Assembly: GCA_944474755.1 (NCBI GenBank)
Contig: OX104125.1
Location: 44,469,899-44,533,898 of the forward strand
Direction: 5' to 3'
Source: Limnoperna fortunei
Lineage: Eukaryota > Mollusca > Bivalvia > Mytilida > Modiolidae
Length of the DNA stretch: 64,000 nucleotides
Of this stretch, positions 1 through 10,536 are shown piece after piece. Within the stretch, counting starts at the first letter, position 1. Each line of letters starts with the position of its first letter. The translations under genes were made by a program, and so were the position numbers. The notes under the pieces are model-generated. The model searched no databases. It saw only the letters and a list, made by a program, of their open reading frames with translations, and had not been told where the DNA came from.

Positions 1-413
1 TCTTGCCCACGACGCAGCATTGAGTAGAGAAAATATTATAGGGTCAGAAGTTATATTACGGGGTCAGAGGGTTTCTGATTTTATATTGTAAAACATTGGA
101 ACTTGAAAACAAAACACGCATTAATCTGTTTCCGGAAACTTAACTATTTTTTAGCAATTCACGTGTTTAACTGTGGTTATGTACCAAACAACAAAGCAAA
201 ACAAAAACAAACAAACAAACCATATTAAGTATAAATTATTCAGCAAATACCAATTATTTCAAATGAGCACGTGTAAAGGAGTTGATCTATAGTCATGCTT
301 GTAACAGATGCATGCTTGAATCTATAGCATCGAGTTTTTAAGATTATTCAATATTGTAGGTGTTCACCTGCCATTCAATACGTACATGAAACTGAGACAA
401 TCAATTTGGCAAC
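1..413. other. 5' flank of the glycosyltransferase gene
   Basis: AT-rich flank with no recognisable gene. A short (CAAA)n-like run lies near 190–225. I cannot identify a TATA box or initiator with confidence. The region should contain the promoter and 5' UTR of the gene starting at 414. Confidence 0.4.
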
Positions 414-2129
414 ATGAGGCGAGGAGGGATAACACGGATTATCCTGATTGTGTCCGTACTTGTTTTTTGCTTTTTCATTGTACATTTTCTGAGAAACACT
501 AATACATGTGAAACAGCAGCGCCGAATGGACAGAACGAAAATGTAGATGCTATAATAGAACTATTAAAAAACGAAAAATTGAATGAGCATTTGGGACGTA
601 AGGATCAGTCTCATAGTTCCACTCGAGATTCAAGCGACAGTATGTTCCGATATTATGATGAATTACCACTTAGCGACTTAGAAAATACTTATATTCCAAA
701 TCATATATATTACGTCTGGTGCTACAATAATACGATTGAGTTCAAACATTATCTTAGTATAATGGCAGCGTGGAAGATGATGCGACCTGACTCCATTACG
801 TTTTACACTAAGTATAACATTACAGACAACAATGAACATTATAATTTCTGGCTTTCGGAACTACTGGTTACCATTTCTGGATTTAAAGTAGAACTGTTGC
901 CGCCATTTTGGGACGGACAAGAGCACGGATGTGGAGTGTGGTTTGCTTTTGCTGTTTTAAACGATGTTGGTGGAATATATTTTTCAGATAACTTATTTCC
1001 AATGAAATCTTTAAGATTCATAAGAAATAATCAATTTGTTGTTGCTACAACGAAAACCATGAAAGATATAAGTTTCATCGCTTCGACCTCCAAAAACGAA
1101 CGTTTAAAACCTTTTATGAAGCTATACGAAAATTCTGAAGTTAGCCCTCCACTTGTTCCGGGTCTTCATTTCTGTGACTCGACGATGGAAATAACAATTT
1201 CAAAATATGACAGTATACTCTGTACGCATGTTGGAAAGATACTTCCTGTGCAAATAATGCATTTGAATTCAAGTTTTGGTACGTTAGCGAGAAAAGTAAT
1301 GTATGGCTATCCAAACGAAGTTAAGGTCAAAACTTTAATTCCAGGATTCATTCCAAAAATATTTCACATGGTTTGGTATGGTCAAAAAGCAATGGACTTC
1401 ACAATGTATCTATGTTTGAGAAGCATTTTAACAATTGTTAAACCAGACAAAGTTTTCATACATGGAGACGGACAACTGTACGGAAAGTATTTGGATGAAC
1501 TTAAAAAAGATATACGTGTGGTTTTCGTTTACCGTGAGGTTCCAAATCACATTTATGGAAAACAAATAATATATATGCAGCACAGAAGTGACATTATTAG
1601 AGCAGATGTGTTGCTGAAATACGGTGGTATCTATAGCGACTGGGATGTGTTGTGGCTTAAACCGATCGACGAATTAATTTCAACAGGTTTCGACACCATT
1701 TTAAATTTAGATCACATGCCACGACCAGGTTATCCAGATTCTATTAATTTAGGAGTTTTAATGTCGAAGCCTGGATCACATTTCATAAAACATTGGCAAG
1801 ATTCCCTCGTAAACTATAGATCACGTGACTTTTATTTTAACGCCATAGAATTGCCTTATAAAATATTTGAAAAATATCCAGAAACAGTTCATATAGAATC
1901 TCATTTGCAAGTAATGTGCTACTTTCTAAAATGCCATCCAACATTTCATCCCGATTTTAGAAACTACAACGCTCCTCAACCATTCAACTGGACGACGGAT
2001 GTGTATTCCATCCATTTCACCCACCCTGATCCTCCAGAATATGCAAATGAGTCTGCACTTCGTAATGGCAAAGGAATGTTTACTGATATAGCAAACTATA
2101 TACTCAAACAACCGTTCAAATTCGTCTGA
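414..2129 (+). CDS. GT32-like type II membrane glycosyltransferase with a degenerate N-terminal GT-like half
   Basis: Single-exon protein of 571 residues. Residues 1–6 are basic, then a hydrophobic segment at about 8–26 makes a signal anchor, so the catalytic part probably faces the Golgi lumen. The C-terminal half (about 312–540) has the hallmarks of the DXD sugar-transferase family (Pfam Gly_transf_sug, GT32): IPKIFHMVWYG at 313, RSDIIRADVL at 391, YGGIYSDWDVLW at 403 with DWD at 409–411, and NLGVLMSKPGSHF near 444. The N-terminal half (about 93–205) repeats the layout (IPNHIYYVW at 94, VGGIYF at 185). There the SDxxR positions are substituted and DXD has become SDN, so this half is probably not catalytic. 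The start has A at -3. ATTAAA at 2164 is a possible poly(A) signal. Family members transfer Gal, GlcNAc or Man with a divalent metal; the donor and acceptor here cannot be told from sequence. Confidence 0.88.
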   Translation: MRRGGITRIILIVSVLVFCFFIVHFLRNTNTCETAAPNGQNENVDAIIELLKNEKLNEHLGRKDQSHSSTRDSSDSMFRYYDELPLSDLENTYIPNHIYYVWCYNNTIEFKHYLSIMAAWKMMRPDSITFYTKYNITDNNEHYNFWLSELLVTISGFKVELLPPFWDGQEHGCGVWFAFAVLNDVGGIYFSDNLFPMKSLRFIRNNQFVVATTKTMKDISFIASTSKNERLKPFMKLYENSEVSPPLVPGLHFCDSTMEITISKYDSILCTHVGKILPVQIMHLNSSFGTLARKVMYGYPNEVKVKTLIPGFIPKIFHMVWYGQKAMDFTMYLCLRSILTIVKPDKVFIHGDGQLYGKYLDELKKDIRVVFVYREVPNHIYGKQIIYMQHRSDIIRADVLLKYGGIYSDWDVLWLKPIDELISTGFDTILNLDHMPRPGYPDSINLGVLMSKPGSHFIKHWQDSLVNYRSRDFYFNAIELPYKIFEKYPETVHIESHLQVMCYFLKCHPTFHPDFRNYNAPQPFNWTTDVYSIHFTHPDPPEYANESALRNGKGMFTDIANYILKQPFKFV

Positions 2130-3399
2130 CACACATTTTCGCATTTTTATTTATTTAATAATTATTAAAGAGTAGAAAAAATGATGAGCAGTCTTCGGAG
2201 TAAATGACTATCTGTTACTTGATTGGGTTGTTTACTAAATCTTTAATTATTTTTGTCATATCATTGGTTTATGTCTGGATCGCACTAGTATGTGTCCTGA
2301 AATTTCGATATGTTCTTTGGTGGAATCAGGATTGAAATCAGTATTTTTTGTTGTTATGTTACGCTCCACATATTGACTTCTATTAATTCAGTGCATTTGT
2401 CAATGAACAATTAAAAGATAAACACTGCAACAAAATCTTCATCCTTTTAAAAGCTGTTTGGAAAAAAATGATATTAAATCAATACCTTTATTTTCGTTCT
2501 GGTATTGAAGTTCACCATTGGTTAAAAATTGTTTAAACATTGTCTTGAAAAAGTGCATTGCTACATATAAATAACAAGCAACAAATACTTTAATAAAACC
2601 CATAAATATGGGTAATGCAGCTAAGAGACGGCTAGATTTATAGAAAAGCTACACTTGTTGAATTATACTTCTGATCTCCTGGCAGTTAAAGAATTCTGGA
2701 GAATCGGAGATTAGCATCAGATTGAAGCTTTTCTTTAGTAATGTTGGCTTGTTTGTTGTTGTTATGGTGGTTCTTTTTGATATTTTGGCCATCATATTAA
2801 CTTCAGTTTTTTGTTTGAGGTTTAAAGAACTGATTTTTCTAAACATCACATCGCAAACAACGCGTGTTTTTTTTGGTCTTGTATTCAAACGCTGTAACAA
2901 CAGACGAAAATCACAATCATTTCTAATTCGGAAGTTGGTACTAGGGGGTGGGGGATCCGGAATTTAAAAACAGAGGCGTAATAACGATAGGAGGTCTGCG
3001 GAAAAATCCTGCAATTTTATGATTTTCATTTTTGTAAAGTAAATAAAGAGTGTTTTATTTGTTGACACCCACAATGCAACATTTATAGTACAATGAAGAC
3101 AGTAAATTACGGGATTTCATAAATTACAACAAAGCACGGAACAAAAATGTACAATGGGCTTTAGATGCACAACTTCCGGGTAATTAATGAGACTCGAAAT
3201 TCATTATTATGAAATTGAATATGGAATTCAATAACCTTAATGCTGACCAGCAATATCATCTTTTATATGTACAGATCATTGAGGTGTTTTTTTTCCAAAA
3301 GGGATACCAACGATTCTGCATCCCAATGATATGCAGAACACAATAGTCAAAAATAGGAGATACTGAAATTGCAAACTGAAAAAAAATCCACCATTTTTT
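2130..3399. other. intergenic, no gene seen
   Basis: AT-rich sequence. The short open frames at 2649–2967 overlap on opposite strands and have no recognisable domain, so I do not call them genes. Confidence 0.5.
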
Positions 3400-3546
3400 T
3401 TTAAATACCTGGACCAAGTCAGGGCCATTGCTGTAGTAACTATATTTTTGGTTGTTGGTTCTGGAGTTGCCGGTTTTTCGGACTTTGATTTGTGGACTGT
3501 CCTCTTTGACAGTTTCATCGGTGTTCGGTATTTTGTTATTACCTTA
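3400..3546 (+). repeat. dispersed repeat R1, copy 1
   Basis: About 145 bp running from ACCTGGACCAAGTCAGGGCC to GTTCGGTATTTTGTTATTAC. Diverged copies lie at 6921–7064 (same strand) and 43419–43556 (opposite strand). They share the block ATATTTTTGGTTGTTGGTTC and the spacing around it. No coding content or known family is recognised. Confidence 0.8.
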
Positions 3547-3829
3547 ATGCAAACATATTAAGAACTTTATTTAATAAAACAATGGAATGGAATTTATTTA
3601 ATTAATTGTTTTAAACGTTTAGTACTTTCCATTTTGTTTAAACGGGTTTTAACTGATTTTCACGGGTTTTCTTATTACGTCAATTTGTTATATTTAGTTT
3701 CATCGCATTAAAACTTCTGTAAAAGTCACGTCAGCAAACAATAATATTTATTTCAAAAAGAGAAAAAAGCTTGTATAGCTATAATAATAATTGTGTGAAA
3801 GGGGGGTGCCTGGACAAGCAGTCTAATCG

Positions 3830-4060
3830 GTTAGGTTCCTGGGTAGCCGAGTCGTTAATAATATTGATCACGTGCCTGAAGATTGGGGCGTTCGAGTCTT
3901 ACAGCGATCAGAGTGGGGTGGACTTCAACCTATTTGACAAGGATTGCAAGTTTTCTGAAAAAGGTCAGAGTTGTGTACTGGATACTCCGACTTCCTCAAC
4001 AACAAAAACTGTACGCTGATATTATTAGCTGAAAAATGAATAAAAGTGGCGTTCAACCAA
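3830..4060 (+). mobile_element. tRNA-derived SINE, diverged copy
   Basis: The tRNA-like head has GTAGCCGAGTCGTTAA (A-box region) and GTTCGAGTCTTACAG (B-box region). The body matches the full copy at 52093–52356: GACAAGGATTGCAAGTTTTC, AACAAAAACTGTACGC, TAGCTGAAAAATG and GTGGCGTTCAA. It is an old, mutated insertion. The open frame at 3771–4019 lies inside it and is not a gene. Confidence 0.8.
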
Positions 4061-4822
4061 TTAACAAATAATCAGTTGGTGTAAAAAGACCTTGAATTAG
4101 ATGTGCATAAAATATCAATGTGTATTTAAATTATGGGCCGTTTAAAAAAATATGACCCCAAGATGTGAAAAAAATGTCAAATTTAAACATGAGCATATCA
4201 AGTTTTTGTTCATAATTTCCAAATGTGCATACATTGAAGTTAATAAATCAAAAATGAAATTAACGAAAAGATAAGAAATAAAGTTTTTACAATATTTTAT
4301 TGAACAAATTTTGAAATATAAAACACTCTTAAGATTTATACATTTTACTTCAGTTTAACAATGTTATGTTTCATATAACTTGTTGCTGTTTTCTTAAACA
4401 ATGTAACAAATACTAATGACTTCCTGTGCAAGATTTTGAACAATATGCAATTGTACTTTTTCGAAAAAATATTTTTTTTCAAGAATTTTTTTAAATTCTG
4501 TTGTAATCTACCTCTTAAAATTTTTATTAAGTCAAAAGTAGTATGTATTTTTGCATATGGCAACAAAATTATTAAATTGTAATTATTAGTCATCCATTGA
4601 GAAAAAAATTTCATGATAAAGTTAAATCATTTGAAAATGGTAGGTTGTAGAAAAAGTACTATGTTTAGTCTGATTTTGTTGCACTCATGACACTCCAGGT
4701 TAAAACAAATAAAAGAAGGAAATACATTCTTTAAAAAATACTGGGGTAATTTTGTGATATTGCTGGGAACAAATTTCATGTATCTTTTCAATAGGATATT
4801 TGAGAAAGAACAAAATTAATAT

Positions 4823-6808
4823 ATAAGCTGTTTAAAAAAAAGACCCCAACAGATTATGGTCCTCTAATGTTGTCAAATTAATAGATATATTATTTCTAAA
4901 TAGTTTAAAATGTATGTCTAGTTGTGGGGAACAGGTCTGCAAAAAGTCTTGAAGATATCTCAGAAAACAAAAAAGTTATGCCGAAATTGTCAAGAGTTCA
5001 ACACTTTTTTGTGACACTTTAAAAAAATGTCATTTTTTAAAAGGTCACAAAATTGTCAAATCTAGCAATATGTGCATAATTCTTTTTTATTACACAGTTT
5101 CATGTGTTTACTAATTGAGACATCAAAAGAAAGTATGTTGCATTGTAAAAAGTATGAAAATATTGTTCTGAAAAAACTACCCTGTCATGAGTGCAACACA
5201 AATTTAAGCAATGTTGAATTTAGTTCTTGGTAGAAATTTTTTCCTTTTATTATCAATGATTAAACCAACATAAAATCATAAATATACCTTTGTTGCATCA
5301 GAGCAGTCACAGCAAGATACCCTAAAACTGGTAATCTGATCACGGACACCAAGTAAAACGGAGCACCCTCAACTTTCAGGAGTGCAACAAATGACATGTT
5401 CTTACATTGGAGATATGTTTTCTTTAAAAGTTCTCTTATTTTGTGTTTTCTCTTTTTTTCAGCAGAAGCTACACAGAAGCATTGAATAAATATTTCATTC
5501 GTTGTTTAATGTCCAGAGTGAAGCAGTTTGTTTAAAATTGAGCTTCAGATTTTATAAAAATTCATATTTTGTGTACAATTTAGTTGGCTCTCATATTGAT
5601 ACCAACTGTTTTTATAATCGAAAGACACCATTCCCAATCTTAATCTTTGTTCCATCCATATGGAGAACCATAATTTTGCAGTATTGTTGCAATCATCTAT
5701 TCATTTAAATATTGTGTCGGGAGTGCAACATTTACATGGATGACATTTAAAACAGAACATCTTTGATAAATTAACAGATATGTTTTTCAACAGTATATTT
5801 TTTTAATGCTAATTGAAAAATGAACATATAAACAATTAGCTGTTGGAATATGTCTCTAGATTATAAAAAACAGTATCCATATGAAATACAACTAAATTGT
5901 ACACAAAATATGAATTTTTATCAAATTTTAAGCTCATAAACTCCTATTGTAACAATTAATTTCTAAGAAAAGTTTCCTTAACTTAAATTAAAATAATTAT
6001 AATGAATAAATCTTCATAAAATATTTCATATTATGATACAATTGAAGATCAATAAAAAAAAAACTGCTGCACTCCTGACATAAAAAAAATAATGTAAAAG
6101 GTATTTTTCAGCCATCTGAAATACTTATTTAACAATTCTGTAAAGCTTCTGCTAAAACGTAAAGAAATACACAAAATAAGTCATATTACAAAGAAAATAT
6201 ATCTAAAAACATGTCATTTGTTGCACTCCTGACAGTTGAGGGTGCTCTGTTTAATTTGTTGTTCCTGTTCATATGACCAGTTTAGGGTATATTGCACTGA
6301 CTGTTTTGATGCAGCAAAGGTATATTTATGATTTTGTTTTGGTTTAATTATTGAAAAGAAAAGGAAACAATTTCTATCAAGAACTTAATGCAAAATAGCT
6401 TAAATTTGTGTTGCACTCCTGACAGGGTAGATCTTTTTTTCAAAACAATATTTTCATACTTTTTAAAATGCGACATACTTTCTTTTTATATCTCTCAATA
6501 AGTTAACACCTAAAACTTTGTAATAAAAAAAGAAATTATTCACATATTGCTAGATTTGACAATTTGGTGACCTTTTAAAAAATGACATTTTTTTAAAGTG
6601 TCACAAAAAAGTGTTGAACTCCTGACAATTTTGGCATGTGTTTTTGGCATAACTTTTTTGTTTTCTGAGATATCTTCAAGATTTTTTTGCAGACATGTTC
6701 CCCACAACTAGACAGACATTTTAACTATTTAGAAATAATATATCTATTAATTTGACAAAATTAGAGGACCATAACCAGTTGGGGTCATTTTTTTAAACAG
6801 CCCTTATG
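4823..6808. repeat. 2-kb imperfect palindrome (fold-back element)
   Basis: The first and last ~900 bp are inverted complements. The left end ATAAGCTGTTTAAAAAAAAG matches the complement of the right end near 6808. The following blocks also pair: ATGGTCCTCTAAT, GTTGTGGGGAACA, GAAGATATCTCAGAAAACAA, CTAGCAATATGTG, GGTATATTTATGATTTTGTT and AATTCATATTTTGTGTACAA. Identity falls toward the centre near 5.8 kb. A motif TGTCAGGAGTGCAAC recurs along both arms and changes strand at the centre. A third copy of the end motif lies at 4134–4162. No transposase is seen. Confidence 0.85.
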
Positions 6809-6920
6809 CACCTGCACAAGATAAATTTATTTGAAATATGTAGTCGTCAAATTTTTTAATTAGAAATGAAGCGAGACGTCTGGCAAGCCACAAGGTTTAA
6901 GCCACATTTTTTATTAAAAC

Positions 6921-7064
6921 ACCTATACCAAGTCTGGACCATAGCTGAAGTTGCTATATTTTTGGTTGTTGGTTCTAAAATTTGTCAGTTTCTTGAACTT
7001 TGATTTGTAGATTGTCTTTTTTGATAGTTTCCTTTTTGTTCAATACTTTTGTTATTACCTTCAT
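6921..7064 (+). repeat. dispersed repeat R1, copy 2
   Basis: Matches the R1 copy at 3400–3546 in the same direction, including ATATTTTTGGTTGTTGGTTC and the closing TTTTGTTATTACCTT. Together with copy 1 it brackets the 2-kb palindrome. Confidence 0.8.
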
Positions 7065-8610
7065 TATGATTCCATGTCTTTTATAGATGAGTTCTTTAGA
7101 ACTTTAAGCACTTTTTAGCATTCGCCGACTGTAAACAGTTTATGATGTTCTTTTTACTAAAGTTCAATGGCCTTGCATTATCCTAACATTACATGACAAC
7201 TCTATTTTATACCCTTACTCGACTTCCGGGTTTCTCTGATCAACATGTTACCTGGAATAAATTAAAAAGTTTTTCAATAACGTCAGATAAAAAAGGGTTT
7301 CATTAATTGAAAATGTAAGTTAGAAAGTGCGTTACATGGAAATAAAGCTTTTGACTTGCACGATTTATTTCTACGGATTAACTAGTTCTAAAGCTGCAGC
7401 TGTAACTGTGTGTGTCATGCAACACAGCAATTAATTTCTTTAAATAATGTTCTGCTAATGTGTCTAAATTTATTTTGTTTCACTTGAAGTCTTTTGAAAT
7501 CGGAATAAAACACAAGAGATTATAAATGCCTGGCAGATAAATAGGTACTTACATGCCGTCCGACCAATAGCATCAGGTTGGTGTAGGACGTAAAACCTTC
7601 AACTAGTCAAGTTGGTTATTACAAAACCAAGAGCTTCGTCTCGGGCACCTTCTGAGGAAAACGCGTATTAAGTGCGCTCTCGCTACTGAATCTACGTATC
7701 TAACATATTCCTCAGTGATATAAGCCAAGAGCTTTGTCTCAGGCGCCTACTAAGAAATACGAGTAAATAAATGCTGTTGACCATGGTTCAAACATATGCT
7801 TATATATGTATATATACATAAAATTAAAAATAATAATAAGCAAAAAATTCAATAGTGTTTAAAAAAGTATGACGCGTAAAAAAATATTAAAAGAAAACGG
7901 ATAAATTAATTAAAATTAAAAAAAAAATTGTATTTAAAAAATATGTAAATACTTTGATATAGAAATGGAAATGCAATAAAAAATACTTATAAAGTAAATA
8001 AATAAATAAATACGGTTAAATGATACTTACCACCTATACATTTAAATTAAACTATATTATATAAAGTATTTAACAAAAATCATAAAAATAAACGAAAATC
8101 ATTTAATACTATTATTATTAAATTCTATCTACACTTGTGTCCGCAACCACCGATCTAAGGCATTAGGTGTGGACGTTAATAACTCCTGGACACAAGTAGC
8201 GATAGGTTCTTTGAAAGATCACATGGGCTTTCCCAAATACGCACGTGTTCTAATCTTCAATCAATGCAGTTGTTTAGTATCGGAATCTATCATAACGCCT
8301 TGCACTCATTTCACCTCACTTATCTCAACACGAAATTGATCATTAACCAAACAATTCTCATACTGAACTTGAAGAATGGCAGGTCAATGCAGAACTATGC
8401 GTAACGACAAGGCAAAGCTTGGTGGTTTTAATGATATAGGTATAATTCAGTTCACGGAACTAGAACTTATATTGTCCGATGTTGTGAACTTATTTCAGCC
8501 TCGTAGACTAGTACGTTTTGATGTACGCTGGGTTGAGAACAAACTTGGTTCAAGGTCAAAGGTGATAGTGGTATACACATATTGTGTTTCTTTACCATAT
8601 TCGGCGTCCG
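7065..8610. other. AT-rich intergenic stretch
   Basis: 7800–8120 is nearly pure A/T with no repeat unit I can define. A small inverted repeat CTTGTGTCC/GGACACAAG sits at about 8133–8198. An open frame begins at 8376 and runs into the minisatellite, but no domain or splice site supports it. Confidence 0.45.
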
Positions 8611-9966
8611 AGCATTGTGGTTACATGTCGTGGTTCTATGAGCATTGTGGTAACATGTCGTGGTTCTATGATCATTGTTGTTACATGTCGTGGTTCTATG
8701 AGCATTGTGGTTATATGTCGTGGTTCTATTAGCATTGTGGTTAAATGTCGTGGTTCTATGAGCATTGTTGTTATATGTCATGGTTCTATGAGCATTGTGG
8801 TTACATGTCGTGGTTCTATGAGCATTGTGGTTATATGTCATGGTTCTATGAGCATTGTGGTTATATGTCGTGGTTCTATGAGCATTGTTGTTACATGTCG
8901 TGGTTCTATGAGCATTGTGGTTACATGTCGTGGTTCTATGAGCATTGTGGTTACATGTCGTGGTTCTATGAGCATTGTGGTTATATGTCGTGGTTCTATG
9001 AGCATTGTTGTTACATGTCGTGGTTCTATGAGCATTGTGGTTACATGTCGTGGTTCTATGAGCATTGTGGTTATATGTCGCGGTTCTATGAGCATTGTGG
9101 TTATATGTCATGGTTCTATGAGCATTGTGGTTACATGTCGTGGTTCTATGAGCATTGTTGTTACATGTCGTGGTTCTATGAGCATTGTTGTTATATGTCA
9201 TGGTTCTATGAGCATTGTGGTTACATGTCGTGGTTCTATGAGCATTGTGGTTATATGTCATGGTTCTATGAGCATTGTGGTTATATGTCGTGGTTCTATG
9301 AACATTGTTGTTACATGTCGTGGTTCTATGAGCATTGTGGTTACATGTCGTGGTTCTATGAGTATTGTGGTTACATGTCGTGGTTCTATGAGCATTGTGG
9401 TTATATGTCGTGGTTCTATGAGCATTGTTGTTACATGTCGTGGTTCTATGAGCATTGTGGTTACATGTCGTGGTTCTATGAGCATTGTGGTTATATGTCG
9501 CGGTTCTATGAGCATTGTGGTTATATGTCATGGTTCTATGAGCATTGTGGTTACATGTCGTGGTTCTATGAGCATTGTTGTTACATGTCGTGGTTCTATG
9601 AGCATTGTGGCTATATGTCGTGGTTCTATGAGCATTGTGGTTATATGTCGTGGTTCTATGAGCATTGTGGTTACATGTCGTGGTTCTATGAGCATTTTGT
9701 TGTTACATGTCGTGGTTCTATGAGCATTGTGGTTAAATGTCGTGGTTCTATGAGCATTGTGGTTATATGTCGTGGTTCTATGAGCATTGTGGTTACATGT
9801 CGTGGTTCTATGAGCATTGTGGTTAAATGTCGTGGTTCTATGAGCATTGTGGTTATATGTCGTGGTTCTATGAGCATTGTGGTTACATGTCGTGGTTCTA
9901 TGAGCATTGTGGTTACATGTCGTGGTTCTATGAGCATTGTGGTTATATGTCGTGGTTCTATGAGCA
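8611..9966 (+). repeat. 30-bp minisatellite with higher-order structure
   Basis: About 45 head-to-tail units of AGCATTGTGGTTACATGTCG plus TGGTTCTATG. Variation is confined to a few sites: GTGG/GTTG, TAC/TAT/TAA and TCG/TCA. Units 8761–9180 (14 units, 420 bp) are repeated almost exactly at 9181–9600, with only two substitutions by my reading. A 90-bp, three-unit period follows at 9722–9901. The unit is ten codons long, so several frames on both strands stay open for hundreds of codons; I read these as artefacts of the period. Confidence 0.95.
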
Positions 9967-10530
9967 TTGCACCTCTAGACACATTGCCCTGGTACTCTAT
10001 TGTTGGTGGTGATGGTGGTATAGAGTCATTATGATAACTGTGGTTACATTTCGTGGTTCTATGATAATTGTGGTTATATGTCGTGGTTCTATGAGCATTG
10101 TGGCTATATGTCGTGGTTTTATGAGCATTGTGATTACATGTCGTGGTTCTATGAGAATTGTGGTTACATGTCGTGGTTCTTTGAGCATTGCACCACTCGA
10201 CACATTGCCCTGGTACTCTATTGTTGGTAGTGATGGTGGTATAGAGTCATTATGATCACTGTGGTTACATGTCGTCGTTCTATGAGCATTGCACCTCTTG
10301 ACACATTGCCCTGGTACTCTGTTGTTGGTAGTGATGGTGGTATAGAGTCATTATGATCACTGTGGTTACATGTCGTGGTTCTAGGAGCATTGCACCTCTA
10401 GACACATTGCCATTGTACTTCATTGTAGGCAGTGATGGCGGTATACAAGCATTGCGTTCCTTTACTATAGTCAGCATATGAACTTTGTGGTTATATGTCG
10501 TGGTTCTAGAAGCATTGTACCTTAGACACA
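9967..10530 (+). repeat. composite array of about 100-bp units containing the 30-bp motif
   Basis: Three to four longer units start at GCACCTCTAGACACATTGCC (9968), at 10191 and 10288, and at 10390. Each carries TGGTACTCTATTGTTGG, GATGGTGGTATAGAGTCATT and then one or more copies of the 30-bp motif. The last unit is diverged and ends at the LINE fragment. The 30-bp array to the left may be an expansion of the motif held inside this longer unit. Confidence 0.85.
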
Positions 10531-10536
10531 TTGCCC

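Noticed and set aside
3771..4019. 82-codon gene
   Set aside because: The frame lies inside a SINE copy.
8611..10000. CRISPR array
   Set aside because: Units are head-to-tail with no spacers, in eukaryotic DNA.
8467..10255. Open frames of 250–430 codons on both strands (repeats such as SWFYEHCGYM, CRGSMSIVVI and HRTTTYNHNA)
   Set aside because: All come from a 30-bp unit whose length is a multiple of three. Several frames on both strands are open at once, with no start context, splice sites or domain.
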